Assembly: GCA_002286855.1 (NCBI GenBank)
Contig: NRSV01000007.1
Location: forward strand, 1 to 64,000
Source: Bipolaris cookei
Lineage: Eukaryota; Ascomycota; Dothideomycetes; Pleosporales; Pleosporaceae
Length of the DNA stretch: 64,000 nucleotides
Direction of reading: 5' to 3'
The notes under the pieces are model-generated. The model saw only the letters and a program-made list of their open reading frames with translations, had not been told where the DNA came from and did no database searches. The position numbers and the translations under genes are program-made. Shown here in pieces: positions 35,476 to 48,700 of the stretch (position 1 is the first letter of the stretch; the number at the start of each line of letters is the position of its first letter).

Positions 35476-37002
35476 GCACGCAGCAGCGAGATGAATACAT
35501 AGTGCATGCTGTGCCGCGCATCGCCGGTGCTGCATCCGCGGTGGACACCTGTTTGCGCACGATAGCGTCTCTGGGCCGAATTGGGGTTTTAGCAGCGTCG
35601 CGCGTCCTCGTACCTGGGGCCGTGCGCTGGACTCGTTGGCGCTGCCGCCCTTTGCAGCCCATGGCCTCCCTTGGTCGCACGTCGCAAAGCAGCAGAGCAG
35701 CACCGTAGCGTAGCGTGGCGTAGCGCACTGCAGCGCATACATCCAAGTCCAACACCACCACCATCACAACAACCACAACAACCCCCTCTACCAAGACCAC
35801 CGCCAGGACCAAGACCACACACCACCGCCACCCTCGCCTCGCGCGCGCCCCATGTGCCCGGCGCCCACCGCCCTCTCGTCCTTTTTCGTGCCCCTTCTGC
35901 TGAGTGCTGGCCAAAGCCCACCCCCTCTCCTCCGCCGTGTCCGCCGCCCGGACACCGCACTCGCCCTTGCAACGGGCAGCTAAGCCTGTAGTCAGGAACG
36001 CACGCGTGCTGAGCCCCAAAATAGATCCACTCTCCCCATTCCCTTCCTCTCTGCGCGTGAACCCTCGTCGGCCTGCAGAGGCGTGGTGTTGTCTTGTCCC
36101 TGTCTTTGTCTCCGCCCGCCAGCGACTCCAGCCGACGCTTTTCCCCTGTTTTGGGCGTGCATGTGTGTGTGAGTGAGTGGGTAAGTCGACCGATGGCCCA
36201 GACGGGCATTGGCACACCTCCCTCTTTGGCCTTCACCTGTGCCCACCCCAATGTTGTACAACAGTCGCCATAGCGCCCGCCCCTTTGCCGTTGCGCAACG
36301 CTTGCTGACTGTGTCCCAGACGTTGCAGGGCCGCCTTCCTGTCACCCACCGCCCGACTCGACCTCCCTAAGGGGAAGCTGCCAGAAAGCAACGGGCCTGC
36401 AAGCGTCAGCCCAGTGCCCAGTCACCAGGGTCGCGCCCTTTGTATCCCCCGTCTCTCCCGGCTTCCTGCATGGAAACCACGCCTTGCCGTTGGTGAGATA
36501 TATCTGATCACATCGCAACACGACGCACCCACATACACACGCCTGCAGACGACGTTGACCAGGGCACACACAACTACTTGACCAGCCCTCGTACGGTTCG
36601 TACTACCCCGCGCCTTCTGCTAAACTCCTTCGCCTGCTCTTCCAGCCCCTCATGCCATGATTGAGCGCACCGCTGACAGCCATGGGCAAACACAGGCTCT
36701 TGGACTGCCCAAACACTCATGTGCCGCGTCCAATAAAACAACCACCGCAACCACCACCACTGCTCCCACCGCTACTGCTGCTACTATCAAACCTACCTCT
36801 TCGCACGTTTTGTATCGCCTGTTCGCACGCTTGCTCTACTGCTTGCACCTCGCTCTGCTTCCCCTCTGGAGACACTCATTGGGCTGTTTTGGAATCCCCA
36901 CCTGCAAACTCGGCGCGCGGATTGGGACAAGCTTTGCTTTCAAACAGACTTGTAATACTCAGCCGGTAGCCCTGAAACCATCTACGGCAAGCGTCACACA
37001 CG
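34981..37002. other. Divergent region between BET2 and RhoGAP gene, low complexity
   Basis: Two kilobases with a CAG array (listed separately) and C/T-rich tracts. Long minus-strand open frames here follow from G/C-rich low-complexity sequence and have no domain, so I do not call them. The stretch 36,200-37,000 is pyrimidine-rich and is probably the RhoGAP promoter and 5' UTR. Confidence 0.55.
35443..35487. repeat. CAG/GCA trinucleotide microsatellite
   Basis: About 13-14 GCA units, broken by one AAC and one ACGC variant. It is non-coding in my models, about 460 bp upstream of the BET2 start and 1.5 kb upstream of the RhoGAP start. Confidence 0.85.
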
Positions 37003-39264
37003 ATGCCCAAATCTTCGACACTTTCGTTAGCCATGCGAGGAAAGCCTAAGGATAATAGTGGTAGTGCGCCCCTGAGCCCGAGGAGTCCACGGTCACCAGA
37101 GATGCCCGACAAGTTCGACTACGCAGCACCCAACGCTGCTTTCCACAATATGCCGCAGTCACCAGCCTCGCCCAAACCTCGCAAAGACTCCAAGAGCATT
37201 TTCGCTAACTTCTCCGCCAACAAATCATCCTCGCGCCTCAACAACAGTCAAGGAAACTCGTCACGGCAGCTTCACGAGCAGCAATCGTCCCCAACCCTGT
37301 ACTCCAACAGACGGAATGGCGCATCCACACCGGATCTCGGCCGCCCCGTGCGCACTCCCAATTCCGACGGTAAGTCTTCAATTAGACCGAATAACCCAGG
37401 TTTGCTAATTATAGTAGACACCAGCTCCGAAGTCGTACGCTTAGACCAACGGGCACCGTCTGCCTTATCAAGCGACTCTGACCTGCACACTGACCCGTCC
37501 AAACGCAACAACCCAAAACCGAAGAAGCAGGGTATCTTGTCGAGGTCCAAATCTATCAAAGAGGGGGAAGGCTCGGGGTCGCGTGCAAAACTGAACAAGG
37601 TGCCCCCAGGGCAATTGTCACCAGACGTGGCAGGCTCGTGGACGACGAATGGCGACGGTACGCCGCTCAAGCTGACAACAATGGACAAGGGTCAGTCATG
37701 GCGCCAAATGGGAATGGGCAAGATGCGAACCCACTCGACCGAACGACAAGAGGCACCCAAACCAATACCACAGAACGATGACGCTGGATCAAGAAGAGAC
37801 AAGTCAGAGCAGTTATCGGTTGCTTCCAACTCCTTCAACGAGACCAAAGGACATGGTTTCATTTCCAAGCTCGGCTCAGGGGCTCGCAACATGGGAGAGA
37901 AGATGGACTCTGCACGCAAGGGCGTTTTCGGCAAGCTAGCACGAAGTTCGAGCAACCACGAGACCCAGACGCCCGTAATGAACGAGCCATATGTCTGCAA
38001 AATCATACACAAGCCACTAATAGAACAGACGAGACTGACCAGAATATCCACCCGGTTAGAACAGTCACGCGACAAGACTGAATTCTGGATGCCGGCTCTG
38101 CCTTGGCGGTGTATCGAGTAGGTAATTTCCAGATTGAACGGGCTGTAGTTGCTAACCAATGCTGCAGCTACTTGAACATGAGAGGTTGTGAAGAAGAAGG
38201 CCTATATCGCGTCCCGGGATCTGCCCAGCAAGTTCGATATTATGAACGCAAGTTTGATGAGGGTATGTTTGATCATATCTATCGTGTTTGCAGTTACTAA
38301 CGATACTATAGATCGGGATATCGATTTGATCAGCGACCCGAATCTAAACGACCCCAATGTCATTGGTTCCCTGTTCAAGAACTGGCTACGACAATTACCA
38401 GATGAAATCTTCCCGAAAGCGATCCAGGCTGCCATCCAACAAGAATGCCAAGGTGCAAAAACAACGCCACAAATGCTCAAGGATGAGCTGTCGAAACTCC
38501 CCCCATTCAACTATTATCTTTTGTTCGCAATTACTTGTCACATCAGCCTTTTGCATTCTTGTTCCGAGTTCAACAAAATGAACTACAACAACTTGTGCAT
38601 CTGTTTCCAGCCGGCAATCAAGATCGACGCCTTTTGTTTTCAGTTTCTTATCTTGGATTGGCGAAATTGTTGGCAGGGCTGCTGGACAGAGAAGGGTTTT
38701 TTGACAGAGGAAATCAACTTCTTGAACTCGCTCGAGGCCGAAAACCAACAGCAGCAGCAATTGCAGCAGCAACAACAGCAACAACAACAACAACAACAAC
38801 AAACATCCTCGAAAAACGGTCAGAGTAACAGCAAGAGCAAAGGTGGTAATTCTTCATCAAACCAGAAGCCTTCTACCAAACGGAGTCAGTCAACTGACTA
38901 TATTAAACCCTCTTCTCGCGGAATCTCTTCTGACAGAAATGGGCGTGCTACGCCGCCTAACCCTCCACTGGTTTTGTCGGAACCTACGAGCAATCCTGTA
39001 CTGCGTATGCGTGGCGGGGGTTACAGTGAGCGTGAGATGTCTCCGGAACGCCTGACTTCGTCTTCAGACAGCCGAGAAGGTGTTCCCCACAAACGAGGCG
39101 TTCCACGAGCACCCCCGTCAGTCAGCACAGAAGCATCTTCGGTTGACTTGGACGAACATACTACACCCACCCAAGCAAACCATATGCGCGAACACTCAGA
39201 ATCGACACAATTCCGCCTGGACCTGCGCGATCCACCGGGCTCTCCTTTCAACATCAAGTTCTGA
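37003..39264 (+). CDS. RhoGAP domain protein with polyglutamine tract
   Basis: Exons are 37003-37369, 37415-38117, 38168-38262 and 38312-39264 (introns 45, 50 and 49 bp). The product has 705 residues. The first ~330 are basic, Ser/Pro-rich and disordered. The RhoGAP domain spans about 335-530 and includes the arginine finger in EEEGLYRVPGS (Arg371), IGSLFKNWLRQLPDEIFP and NNLCICFQPA. It should switch off a Rho/Rac/Cdc42-type GTPase and so affect polarity or wall synthesis. The C-terminal 175 residues start with 19 residues that are Gln except one Leu, then are Ser/Asn-rich with a basic end. I cannot assign it to a specific yeast GAP. The first intron is a multiple of three with a tandem TAGTAG acceptor, so its removal does not change the frame. 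Confidence 0.92.
38746..38802 (+). repeat. CAG/CAA polyglutamine repeat within the RhoGAP gene
   Basis: Nineteen codons, all CAG or CAA except one TTG, lie directly after the RhoGAP domain. Mixed CAG/CAA codons suggest a relatively stable tract. Confidence 0.9.
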
Positions 39265-40084
39265 TGAAGGCATGGGGGAGGGGGGGTTCAATTACAAACA
39301 ATCCCCTGAGCGTGCATGTATGAGGTGACGAAAAGAGAGGGTTGGATCTGAGCTGTTGTTTTGCGCATCTTCGTTTCGTCCCGTGTGAGCTGCCACGAGG
39401 TCGCGATACCCATCTTATGATCATTCTGAGCTCGTGGCAGCAGTCTTGCTTGGTATCTGTTTAGTAGCCAGCGTTGGAGTTTGGGCTGCATGCATATTCA
39501 TTAACTGCTTTATTCCTGCATCATGTTGCATATAGGCGTTGGTAGAGGGCTGGGGAGAAGTAGCATCTGAGGGAGCCCACTTGTACCATATGAGGATGCG
39601 GTGGCCAGAGGGACATAAACAAGCTTTTCCAATGGTAGTTTCAGCGTATTCAACAGTTTCTTCGGAGCCAACTCGATTGCGTTGGGACGGACGCCCAGCC
39701 CCCGCGCTATTGGATTGTAGCGTTGTCAGGAACGGGGCGGCAGGCTGGGGTTAGAGCTTGGGGCAATGACGTTTCCCGCGTGTTGCGCTTGTGGCCGCTG
39801 TACTCTAGTACGCGACTGCCCACTACCAATCTCACACGTCTCCAGACGCTGTCTCTTTTCCCCGCACACACAAAGGCCCATTGACAGCCTCAGAAGCTTC
39901 TGCGCATTACGGCCCCTCGACTGTTCATAGCATCAGTTGAGCCCGTTGGTGCACTGTCTTTCTCTCCCCGCACAGCACTTGCCCAGTTGTTTTCTACACT
40001 ACTCCCTCGTTACAACCATCCCCAAGTGTCTGTTGCCATTGTTTACCGCTAGTTCAGCTTGACTCTTTGTCATTAGACACCATC
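39265..40084. other. Intergenic, GDB1 promoter region
   Basis: 820 bp between the RhoGAP stop and the GDB1 start. It is pyrimidine-rich from ~39,830 on, as in a fungal 5' UTR. No coding signal. Confidence 0.6.
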
Positions 40085-43000
40085 ATGTCTGTAGCATTGC
40101 CTCACCACTCCAAGTCTTCGGACCAGAGGGTTGTCTACCTGCTGCCATTAACCGACTACGGCACACCAGACGTTCCCGGCACGTACATTTACCTGCCTCC
40201 ACCAACCAATCCTGCATACTCGATATCCTTCCAAATCCAGGGTACCAGCTCAATATGTCGGGAGGGCAGTCTTTGGGTGAACATTCCCGAAAAGGGAAAC
40301 AAGTTTGAGCGCAGCAATTACCGCGAGTACAAGTAAGCTTCTGCCTTCTCCATGCCCTCGACACCCCTAACACTTGATGCAGACTGCAGCCCAACTTCAC
40401 GGGCATGTGTGAGATCGAGATTCCTGTATATGAGGCCAATGCCTTCTCCTTCTACACGACCTACACACCACTGCCGGAGTGGTCATTTATGGACGTCACA
40501 TCACCGGAACCCACGCGTACAGACACATACTACATTGATATTTGTCCGAGCTTGGAGTTGCATGGTCAGCACTTGCCGGTTGAGGCTGTCTGCATCTTCT
40601 CCTGCCTGTCCAAGTTCATGGGCAACTACCCCACAGACTGGGACAACCACCTGCGGGGTATTAGCGAGCGTGGCTACAACATGATCCACTTTACACCGCT
40701 AATGATGCGCGGTGATTCAAATTCTCCATACAGCATATATGACCAGCTCACATTCGACGACGCCATCTTCAAGAATGGCGAAAAGGACATCGCGGATCTG
40801 GTCCGTAAGATGCACGACAAGTTCAATTTGCTTGCAATGACTGATGTCGTCTGGAACCACACGGCCAACAACAGCAAATGGCTTGAGGAACACCCTGAAT
40901 CTGGCTACAATGTTGACACGGCACCTCACCTGCGTTCTGCTCTTGAGCTCGATACAGCCCTATTGCAATTTGGCAAGGAGCTCAAAGAGCACGGTCTACC
41001 AACTACATTTGAGAGCGAGGCCGACCTCCTGAAGGTCATGCAAGGCGTCAAGGACCATGTCCTCAGTAAGCTCCAGCTTTGGCAATTCTACGTTGTCGAT
41101 GTGGATCGAGATACCAAGGCCATAATGCAGGCCTGGACATCCGGCCAAGTCAACTTCGTTGACACCAGCTTTAGTGAAGCAGGTCCTAACGGACTTGATG
41201 TAGTCCGAGACTGGCCGCTAAAGCAGAAGGCTGACTGGTTGGTTGAGCATGCATTGCGTGGTGGTGATCGAATGGGCGAACGTTACCGTCGCACAATGGA
41301 CCCAAATATCGGTGCCAGTCTCCTCTGCGCCTTGTTTGGCCGTTACAATACTAGTACCAGCAACACGCCAGATGATCGTGCAGCACAGGGCACAATCACT
41401 GCCATTCTCAACGAGGTCAATCTCCCGTTCTACCGTGAGTATGACGGAGACCAAGCCGAGATCTTGGAGCAGCTTTTCAACCGGATCAAGTACGTCAGGA
41501 TAGATGCCCACGGACCTAAGCTTGGGGAAGTCAACGACAAAAACCCGCTGATCGAGACATACTTTACGCGGCTACCGCTCAACGAGACCACAAAGAAACA
41601 CAACCCCGAGGCCCTCGCCCTGGTGAACAATGGCTGGGTTTGGGCTGCGGATGCGATGCGCGACAATGCTGGACCTAAATCCAGGGCATATCTAAGGCGC
41701 GAGGTCATCGTCTGGGGCGATTGCGTCAAACTTCGATATGGAACCGGTCCGGAAGACAACCCGTTTCTCTGGGACCACATGGCCAAGTACACGCGACTGA
41801 TGGCTAAGTACTTTCAGGGTTTCAGAATTGACAATTGTCATTCTACACCTTTGCATCTTGCTGAATATATGCTCGACCAGGCACGAAGTGTCAATTCCAA
41901 CATTATGGTTTGCGCCGAACTCTTCACTGGCTCTGAAGAGATGGATTACAAGTTCTGTATGAAGCTCGGCATCTGCGCGCTCATTCGGGAGGCTATGCAA
42001 GCATGGAGTACCCAGGAACTAAGTAGGCTTGTACATCGTCATGGCGGTGTTCCCATCGGCAGCTTTGAAACCGACGAAGTGCTTAACGCCGCACACGCAA
42101 CCGATGGCGCAGACACATCGAAACCAATCATCAAAAAGATCAAACGTAGTCCGGTACACGCACTTTTCATGGACTGCACACACGATAATGAGACCCCAGC
42201 CCAAAAACGAGATGCTCGCGACACGCTTCCTACTGCCGCACTCGTTGCCATGTGTGACTGCGCGACTGGTAGTGTTTTTGGCTTTGACGAAGTCTATCCC
42301 GAGCTAATTGAGCTTGTTCATGAAAAGAGGCTTTACTCTTCGGCCAACTCTACCGGCACCTCCATCAAACCACAAGCCGGTGAGGGTGGTATTGGAGGTA
42401 TCCGCAAGATCATTAATGAAATCCACGTGAAGATGGGTAAAGAAGAGTACAATGAGACGTACATTCATCACGACAATGAATACATCACCGTCCACCGTGT
42501 CAACCCTCACACAAGGAGAGGCTACTTCCTGATTGCACATACCGCATTCCCAGGCTACAGTGACAGTAATGGAGGGTTTGGCAAGACCAAACTTCCAGGT
42601 ACACAAGCGAAGCTCATTGGGGCTTGGAATCTGGAAGTTGACAACAGCACGGAAACGAGAGCTAGTGTGATTGGCGACAAAACATCACTGCGTGGCTTGC
42701 CGAGCAAGACAAACGACCTTGAGGGAGTCAAAATCGAGTTGGCTGGTGATGAGACAACAATAAGTATTCCCGAAAAGTTCCCTCCAGGCAGTATCGCTCT
42801 TTTCGAAACCTGGGTACCAAGTGCCGAGCATGCTGATGGTCTAGACAAGTTTGTCACCAGCGGAGCAAAAGCGGCCTTCAGTGGTGTCAACTTGACTGAT
42901 CTGAACTACATCCTGTACAGATGCGAGGAAGAGGAACGCGATGCTACAGATCATAAAGACGGAACCTACAACATTCCTGAACACGGCAATCTCGTATATG

Positions 43001-44814
43001 CTGGTCTACAAGGATGGTGGAGTGTGCTTCGTGACATTGTCAACGATAACAACCTTGGGCATCCTCTTTGCAACCATCTCCGCGAAGGACAGTGGGCCCT
43101 CGACTATTGTCTTGGCCGTCTACAAAAGATCTCCGAGAAGGAGAATTACGCCAACATCAAAGGACCTGCCGAGTGGCTAGAGTCGAAGTTTGATGCGATT
43201 CGCAAAGTTCCTAACTTCATGCTCCCGAGATACTTCGCCCTAGTCATTCAGACTGCATATAATGCTGCAGTGGAGCGCGCAATCGAGTTGATGGGCGAGA
43301 ATGTCCGAGAGGGCAACCAATTCCTCAAGAGCCTTGCGCTCGTCAGTTGCCAAGTCACCGGCTACATGAACAGCGCATCACTGTGGCCAGACAGGAGCGT
43401 GCCCAGTATGGCTGCCGGTCTCCCTCATTTTGCCTATGACTGGGCACGATGCTGGGGTCGCGACATCACCATCTCAGCCCGCGGTCTATACATGGGTACC
43501 GAAAGGTATGCTGACGCCAAAGAGCACATCTTTGCTTTCGCCAGTGTCCTCAAGCATGGCATGGTTCCCAATCTTCTTGGTGGTGGCAAGAACCCACGCT
43601 ACAACTCTCGTGACTCTGTTTGGTGGTTCCTCCAAAACATTCAGGATTATACGAAGATTGTACCAAATGGCATGGACATCCTCCAAGAAAAAGTCAGACG
43701 ACGATTCTTCCCGTATGATGACACATGGTTTGCGCACACTGACGAACGTGCCTACTCCAAGTCTTCTACTATTGAAGATGTTATCCAGGAGGCCCTTCAA
43801 AGACACGCCTCGGGTATAGAATTCCGCGAGTACGATGCAGGTCCCAATATTGATAGACAGATGAAGTCGGAAGGCTTTGACATCAAGATATGGACAGACT
43901 GGGAGACAGGTATGATCTTTGGTGGCAACCAGTGGAACTGCGGTACATGGATGGACAAGATGGGAGAGAGCGAAAAGGCTGGCAACAAGGGGTTTCCCGG
44001 GACGCCTCGAGACGGCGCCCCTGTTGAGATTATTGGCATGCTATACAGCACTGTACGCTGGTGCGCCAGCATGTACGCAGCAGGCCAATTCCAGTACGAG
44101 GGAGTGAAATTGGACGACGGCAAGGCGGTTACTTACAAGGAGTGGGCCGACTTGATCAAGGCCAACTTTGAGCGGTGCTTTTACGTCCCTCACTCTGCTG
44201 AGGAAGATGGAAACTACGACGTCAATCCCAGTATTATCAACCGCCGCGGAATCTACAAAGATTTGTACCGGTCAGGCAAGGAGTACGAGGACTATCAATT
44301 GAGGCCCAACTTCCCTGTCATGCTGGTGGTTGCTCCGGACCTATGCAAACCCGAGCATGCTCTACATGCCCTTCAGATGGCCGACAGAGTGCTCCTGGGA
44401 CCTCAGGGCATGAAGACGCTCGATCCCTCTGACCTCAACTACCGGGGCTATTATATCAACAGCGAAGATTCCACAGATTTTCACACCTCAAAGGGCCGTA
44501 ACTACCACCAAGGACCTGAATGGGTCTGGCCCACGGGTTTCTTCCTGCGTGCCATGCTCAAATTCGATCTTCAGCGCCGCAAGACGCCCGAAGAACGCAT
44601 CGAGAGCTACCAACAAGTCACGCGTCGTCTGGCTGGCTGCATGAAGGCTATTCAGGAATCTCCATGGGCTGGTCTGACGGAGCTGACGCAGAAGGATGGT
44701 GACTTCTGTGGCGACTCATGTCCCACGCAGAGTTGGAGTGCTAGCTGCATCATCGATTTGTTCCAGGATGCGCGAGAGTATGAAATGGCAGGGTCAAATG
44801 GCGTTGGCAAGTAG
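40085..44814 (+). CDS. GDB1: Glycogen debranching enzyme (4-alpha-glucanotransferase / amylo-1,6-glucosidase)
   Basis: Exons are 40085-40332 and 40383-44814 (intron 50 bp, GTAAGC donor, GATGCAG acceptor). The 1559-residue product is slightly longer than yeast Gdb1 (1536). This bifunctional enzyme moves maltosyl/maltotriosyl units and then removes the remaining 1,6-linked glucose during glycogen breakdown in the cytosol. The N-terminal transferase domain shows MIHFTPLMMRG, the nucleophile region FRIDNCHSTP (Asp566), CAELFTGSEE (Glu595) and CTHDNETP (Asp684), spaced as in yeast Asp535/Glu564. The C-terminal glucosidase domain (GH133) has FAYDWARCWGRDI, WNCGTWMDKMG (Asp1274) and GLTELTQKDGDF. 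The frame is open throughout and I see no damage. Confidence 0.97.
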
Positions 44815-45640
44815 TCTGGGCAGTAGGCCCATATGGTTAGGAATGTCCAGATTGTAATTTGCAGTTGGTACAAAATAGTTTCGATGTTGTGACGTATGGA
44901 ATGATGACATAGTGTGTGTTCTTGGATATCGTTTAATGGCCTGTGATCTATAAGTATGTTGTTGTTGCCTCACCTTTAATCATATGTGATGTAAAGTGTG
45001 AGACAGTTTTGTGTCTTGTCTCTCTCAAAGTTCTTCACTGTGCCATGGAAACTGGGTGTACGTTATACAAGTCGAGTAGCCAGTACCAAAATCAAGGATC
45101 TCTATGCCATGAATTTGGAAGTACTATCAACCTCACTTGCACCAGTATAATTACCGTCACACAGATACCATTTTATACATTTCTGTCTCTCCGCTACTGT
45201 CACTTATGCACTTTTCCCCTTTCAAGGCCAAGTTACAAAAGAAGAAGAAACTCGCTTTCCGCAAGGAGCAAAATCCCGTAGATCAAAGACGCGGAGGAAG
45301 ACCCAAAATGGAACAACAGATCTGGTGTACGTTTTGTGTTTTGCTGTCCTGTATCGTAAATTGCATCGCCAATATATCGGACAGATGGACGAAAGAAAGA
45401 AAGGTAAGATTTTTTAAAAAAAAAATTACGTTCTGCTAACCAGAGAAGGAAAAAAAGGGACTGCTTTTCCCCATGTTTGGTAAATTTCGGATTCTTAGGA
45501 CTAGTAATCTCGCCTTTCTTGTGTTTTGTTTTGTTTTCTTCTGTATGGGTATGTATGCCACAGCGCCCCCGGGGGGGGGGGCGTGTTTTTTTACAACTTT
45601 TTTTTTTCTTTGTTTACGCAAATAATACTGGGACTTCCCT

Positions 45641-45701
45641 TCTTTTCTTTTCTTTTCTTTTCCTTTCTCTTCCTTTCTTTTCTTTTCTTCTCTTCTCTTT
45701 T
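45641..45701. repeat. (TTTTC)n pyrimidine microsatellite
   Basis: An imperfect run of TTTTC and CTTTC units about 60 bp long, purine-rich on the minus strand. Confidence 0.85.
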
Positions 45702-48700
45702 GGTTCGGTTCTCGCACTTCTTCTTGTCGCTGATTCCCGCGTACCTTTGTTCAAATGATAACTCGCCGAATATACGTACGATAACTCATGATAGGCTACA
45801 GTATGAACAAGAAAGCGGTAAATTTTGGTGCAGTTTGAGGCCCCAAGGGGTAATGACAACTGTATTGATAAGAAATCCTAATGAAACTTGGAGAGTGGCA
45901 GAAGGGACTTACTCGGTTGGTTCGTCACAAGGCTGAATGTAGCGTTGAGACATAAGTACGAGAAAGGAAATTGAAGCGGGTGGTGAGAAAATAAAGGAAG
46001 TGCCGAGAGGAGTAAAGAGCGAAAAGGGTAAATCGCCGTGTTATTCGAATGTCGCGCCGTACGAGGGGGAGGGGGGGAGGGCTAGAAGCACGAGACTAGT
46101 TCCTCTTTCGGACATCGTGGAGGTGGGGCATACGAGGTTAGACGGTGAACTCGGCAATCGGGCTTTGATCTGATAAAGCTTGCAGACTGTCTAGGTTAGG
46201 TTTAGGCTTGCTTGTTTTTTTTTCAATGAACTAACTAATTTTCGTCTTGATCTCTTTGCTTTTGTCGTCGGCCTAGCTCTTGACTTTTGTTTTTTCCGCC
46301 CAACGGTCAGCAATCCTAATCTACAGTGCATACCCCACACCAACCATCCCGATGTGTCGTCTCTGAACGGACTTGGCCAAGGAGCATGCATGCGCGTAAC
46401 ATTTTCAGCTTATCTTTTTTTCCCACTTTGCAATGCGCCATTAACGTCATACAGATTTCCGTTTTCCGGGGCTAGGAGGGAGAAGCAAAACCAGGTGGCG
46501 TAGCAAAAGGAAATCTGTAGGACAGAGGAGGCATAGTTCCTCTGGGTGGTGACTTATCCCCCCTCACACCTCCACCCCCTTTTTACTAAATCCACCATCT
46601 CACTCCACCGCCCCCTTCCTCCTTTGCCCACCATGCAACATGCAATATGCAGACGCCATAGCCGTAGGTGGGAAACACTAAGAGGACAGGTATTTCCTCC
46701 AATTCCTTGTTTCTCCGTAACCACTCATGGATACATACAGTTTGTGGCTACAGGGGTTTAGACAGCGAGCAAGGGGAAAAAAATAAATATAGAACCATAA
46801 GGCGGAAAAACGTGTGTTGAGAGGATTGTGGGAGTAAGAGAGAAAAGGAAAAAGATATGCGTCAAAGGGTTCAGCTGTGTAGGCCTGTGTAGGCCGATGT
46901 AGGTACTGCCCATGAGACCACGGTCCAAGCAGCTACTATGGGCGGTGACTTTGGTAGAGCATGAGAGTAATGCTTGTATGATCTCCATTGTGATATGTTC
47001 CTTTGAGGCTTCTTTCATTCTTTTTCTCTTCCCTCTGGCTGACGCTAGATGTGTGGACGCCGGCTTGCTCGTAGAGTAGGATTTTAGCAAGTCACTCATC
47101 GAGTATGATTGGTAGGGGGAAAAGATGGTGTTCAGGATTTGCGCTATGGGTGTGATAAGTGTGACGGCGTGTGGATGAGAATGGGCCAGTCTGGCTGATA
47201 GTCATCTTGCAGAACAAGGCTGTGGCGAAGGAAAGCGTAGTCCAGAGTAGAGGACGTTTCACCGAGTAGAACACAGCCTTTAGTGGCTTGAGGGTATCAT
47301 TTGGTAACAAGAGACGGCGAAGTCGTGTGGGCAAAGGGGCTTTTTGGCTTTGAGTGTATCATGAATGGATCATCCGCATGGATGCCCATGATTATACCGC
47401 ATTCTGACAAGTGTAGATGAACCTTGTATCATCCATGTAAACATGGAAGTACATACGCCTAGTCTCCAAAAGCACAGTGCGTCATTCATACACTTTCTGT
47501 TTCTGGAGAAGGCGTGATCATGTGCTCTTTCTTCTCAGAAAGAGGCGCGTGGCTGCACGAGGGACTCGTAGAGAGGCAGCCTCAATTTATCTCAACAAAT
47601 AAGCTGTACAAGATGCAGGCGCTTGATATGATCTACGGCGCATAGCAGATGGTGTGTTACAGGGCAGTGGTGATACGTAATGTGACCAAGCCGTCATAGT
47701 TATTATAGGAGTCGCGGCGATCGAATTGATTCCTTGCATGATTTGGATGCTCCTTGATCTTCTGTCACGGTATAGAAAATCGCAATCTCGCACAGCCTTC
47801 ATCTCCCGTTTGTTTTTGACTCCCCTTAGGTCAATATTCGTATCCAATTATAATCCATTCAACAACACGGCGGCTGCATAGACTAGGAAGATAGCGCTCC
47901 AGTTGTCGATTCTGCAATGACCGATCAACGGATCGAACACAATCTCCACGTCTTGATGATACATCTCTAGACTAGCGGTCTGTATCTGGTCACCTCTTTT
48001 GCATTTTTCCCCATTGCAGCCTGCCTTCTTAGCTCTTCAGCACCCCTGCCACGGGAATCAGCATGCCACTGGATTATACTCAACGCTATGTAGAACACAG
48101 AATGGTCTGGGGTGGTGTTGTATTGATGACAGAGGTGCTTCATAATAGGCCTTCGGCTGCATGGATCCGTGGCCAGAATTGTCCATGTCTAAACCGGTAG
48201 GATAAGGCGATCATTGCGCAGCCTTATGCAGGTGACGCGGCATGGGTTGAGAATAGGAGTGGAGTAAAACTTCGGCGAAGACAGATGAATGTAAAAGTGA
48301 TTTTAGGTTCTGAAGGCGAATGGCGATGTCTAGTGGACAGATTGCGTGTCTCCAAGAACACAAGGTCATCCTGGCGAAGACAACATGGGTATGCAAGCGC
48401 TTATCTGTAGCGTGTCGAGCGCAGTAGACATGGCCATGAAATGATAAAAATCTGGATCAACACGAGCGTCTGGGCCTTTCATCGGCCATGCCACCTATCA
48501 TGCAGTAGGATTGATGGCCACCAGGAGCTATCTACTCTGGTGCAATCCGCGTCTAGGAACGATCCTGTAGGATGATGGCATGGATGTAGGCTCCTTCTTT
48601 ATTGGACACACACACTATAATCGCACGGGTTCATCCAATCAGCAAGGGTATCTTGCTCTTCATTCCCATCGCACTGTTGTGGATGCACCCATTTGCTGAC

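Noticed and set aside
35405..36251. Long minus-strand open frames (up to 270 residues)
   Set aside because: They run through the CAG array and GC-rich low-complexity DNA with no domain, and several overlap each other in different frames.
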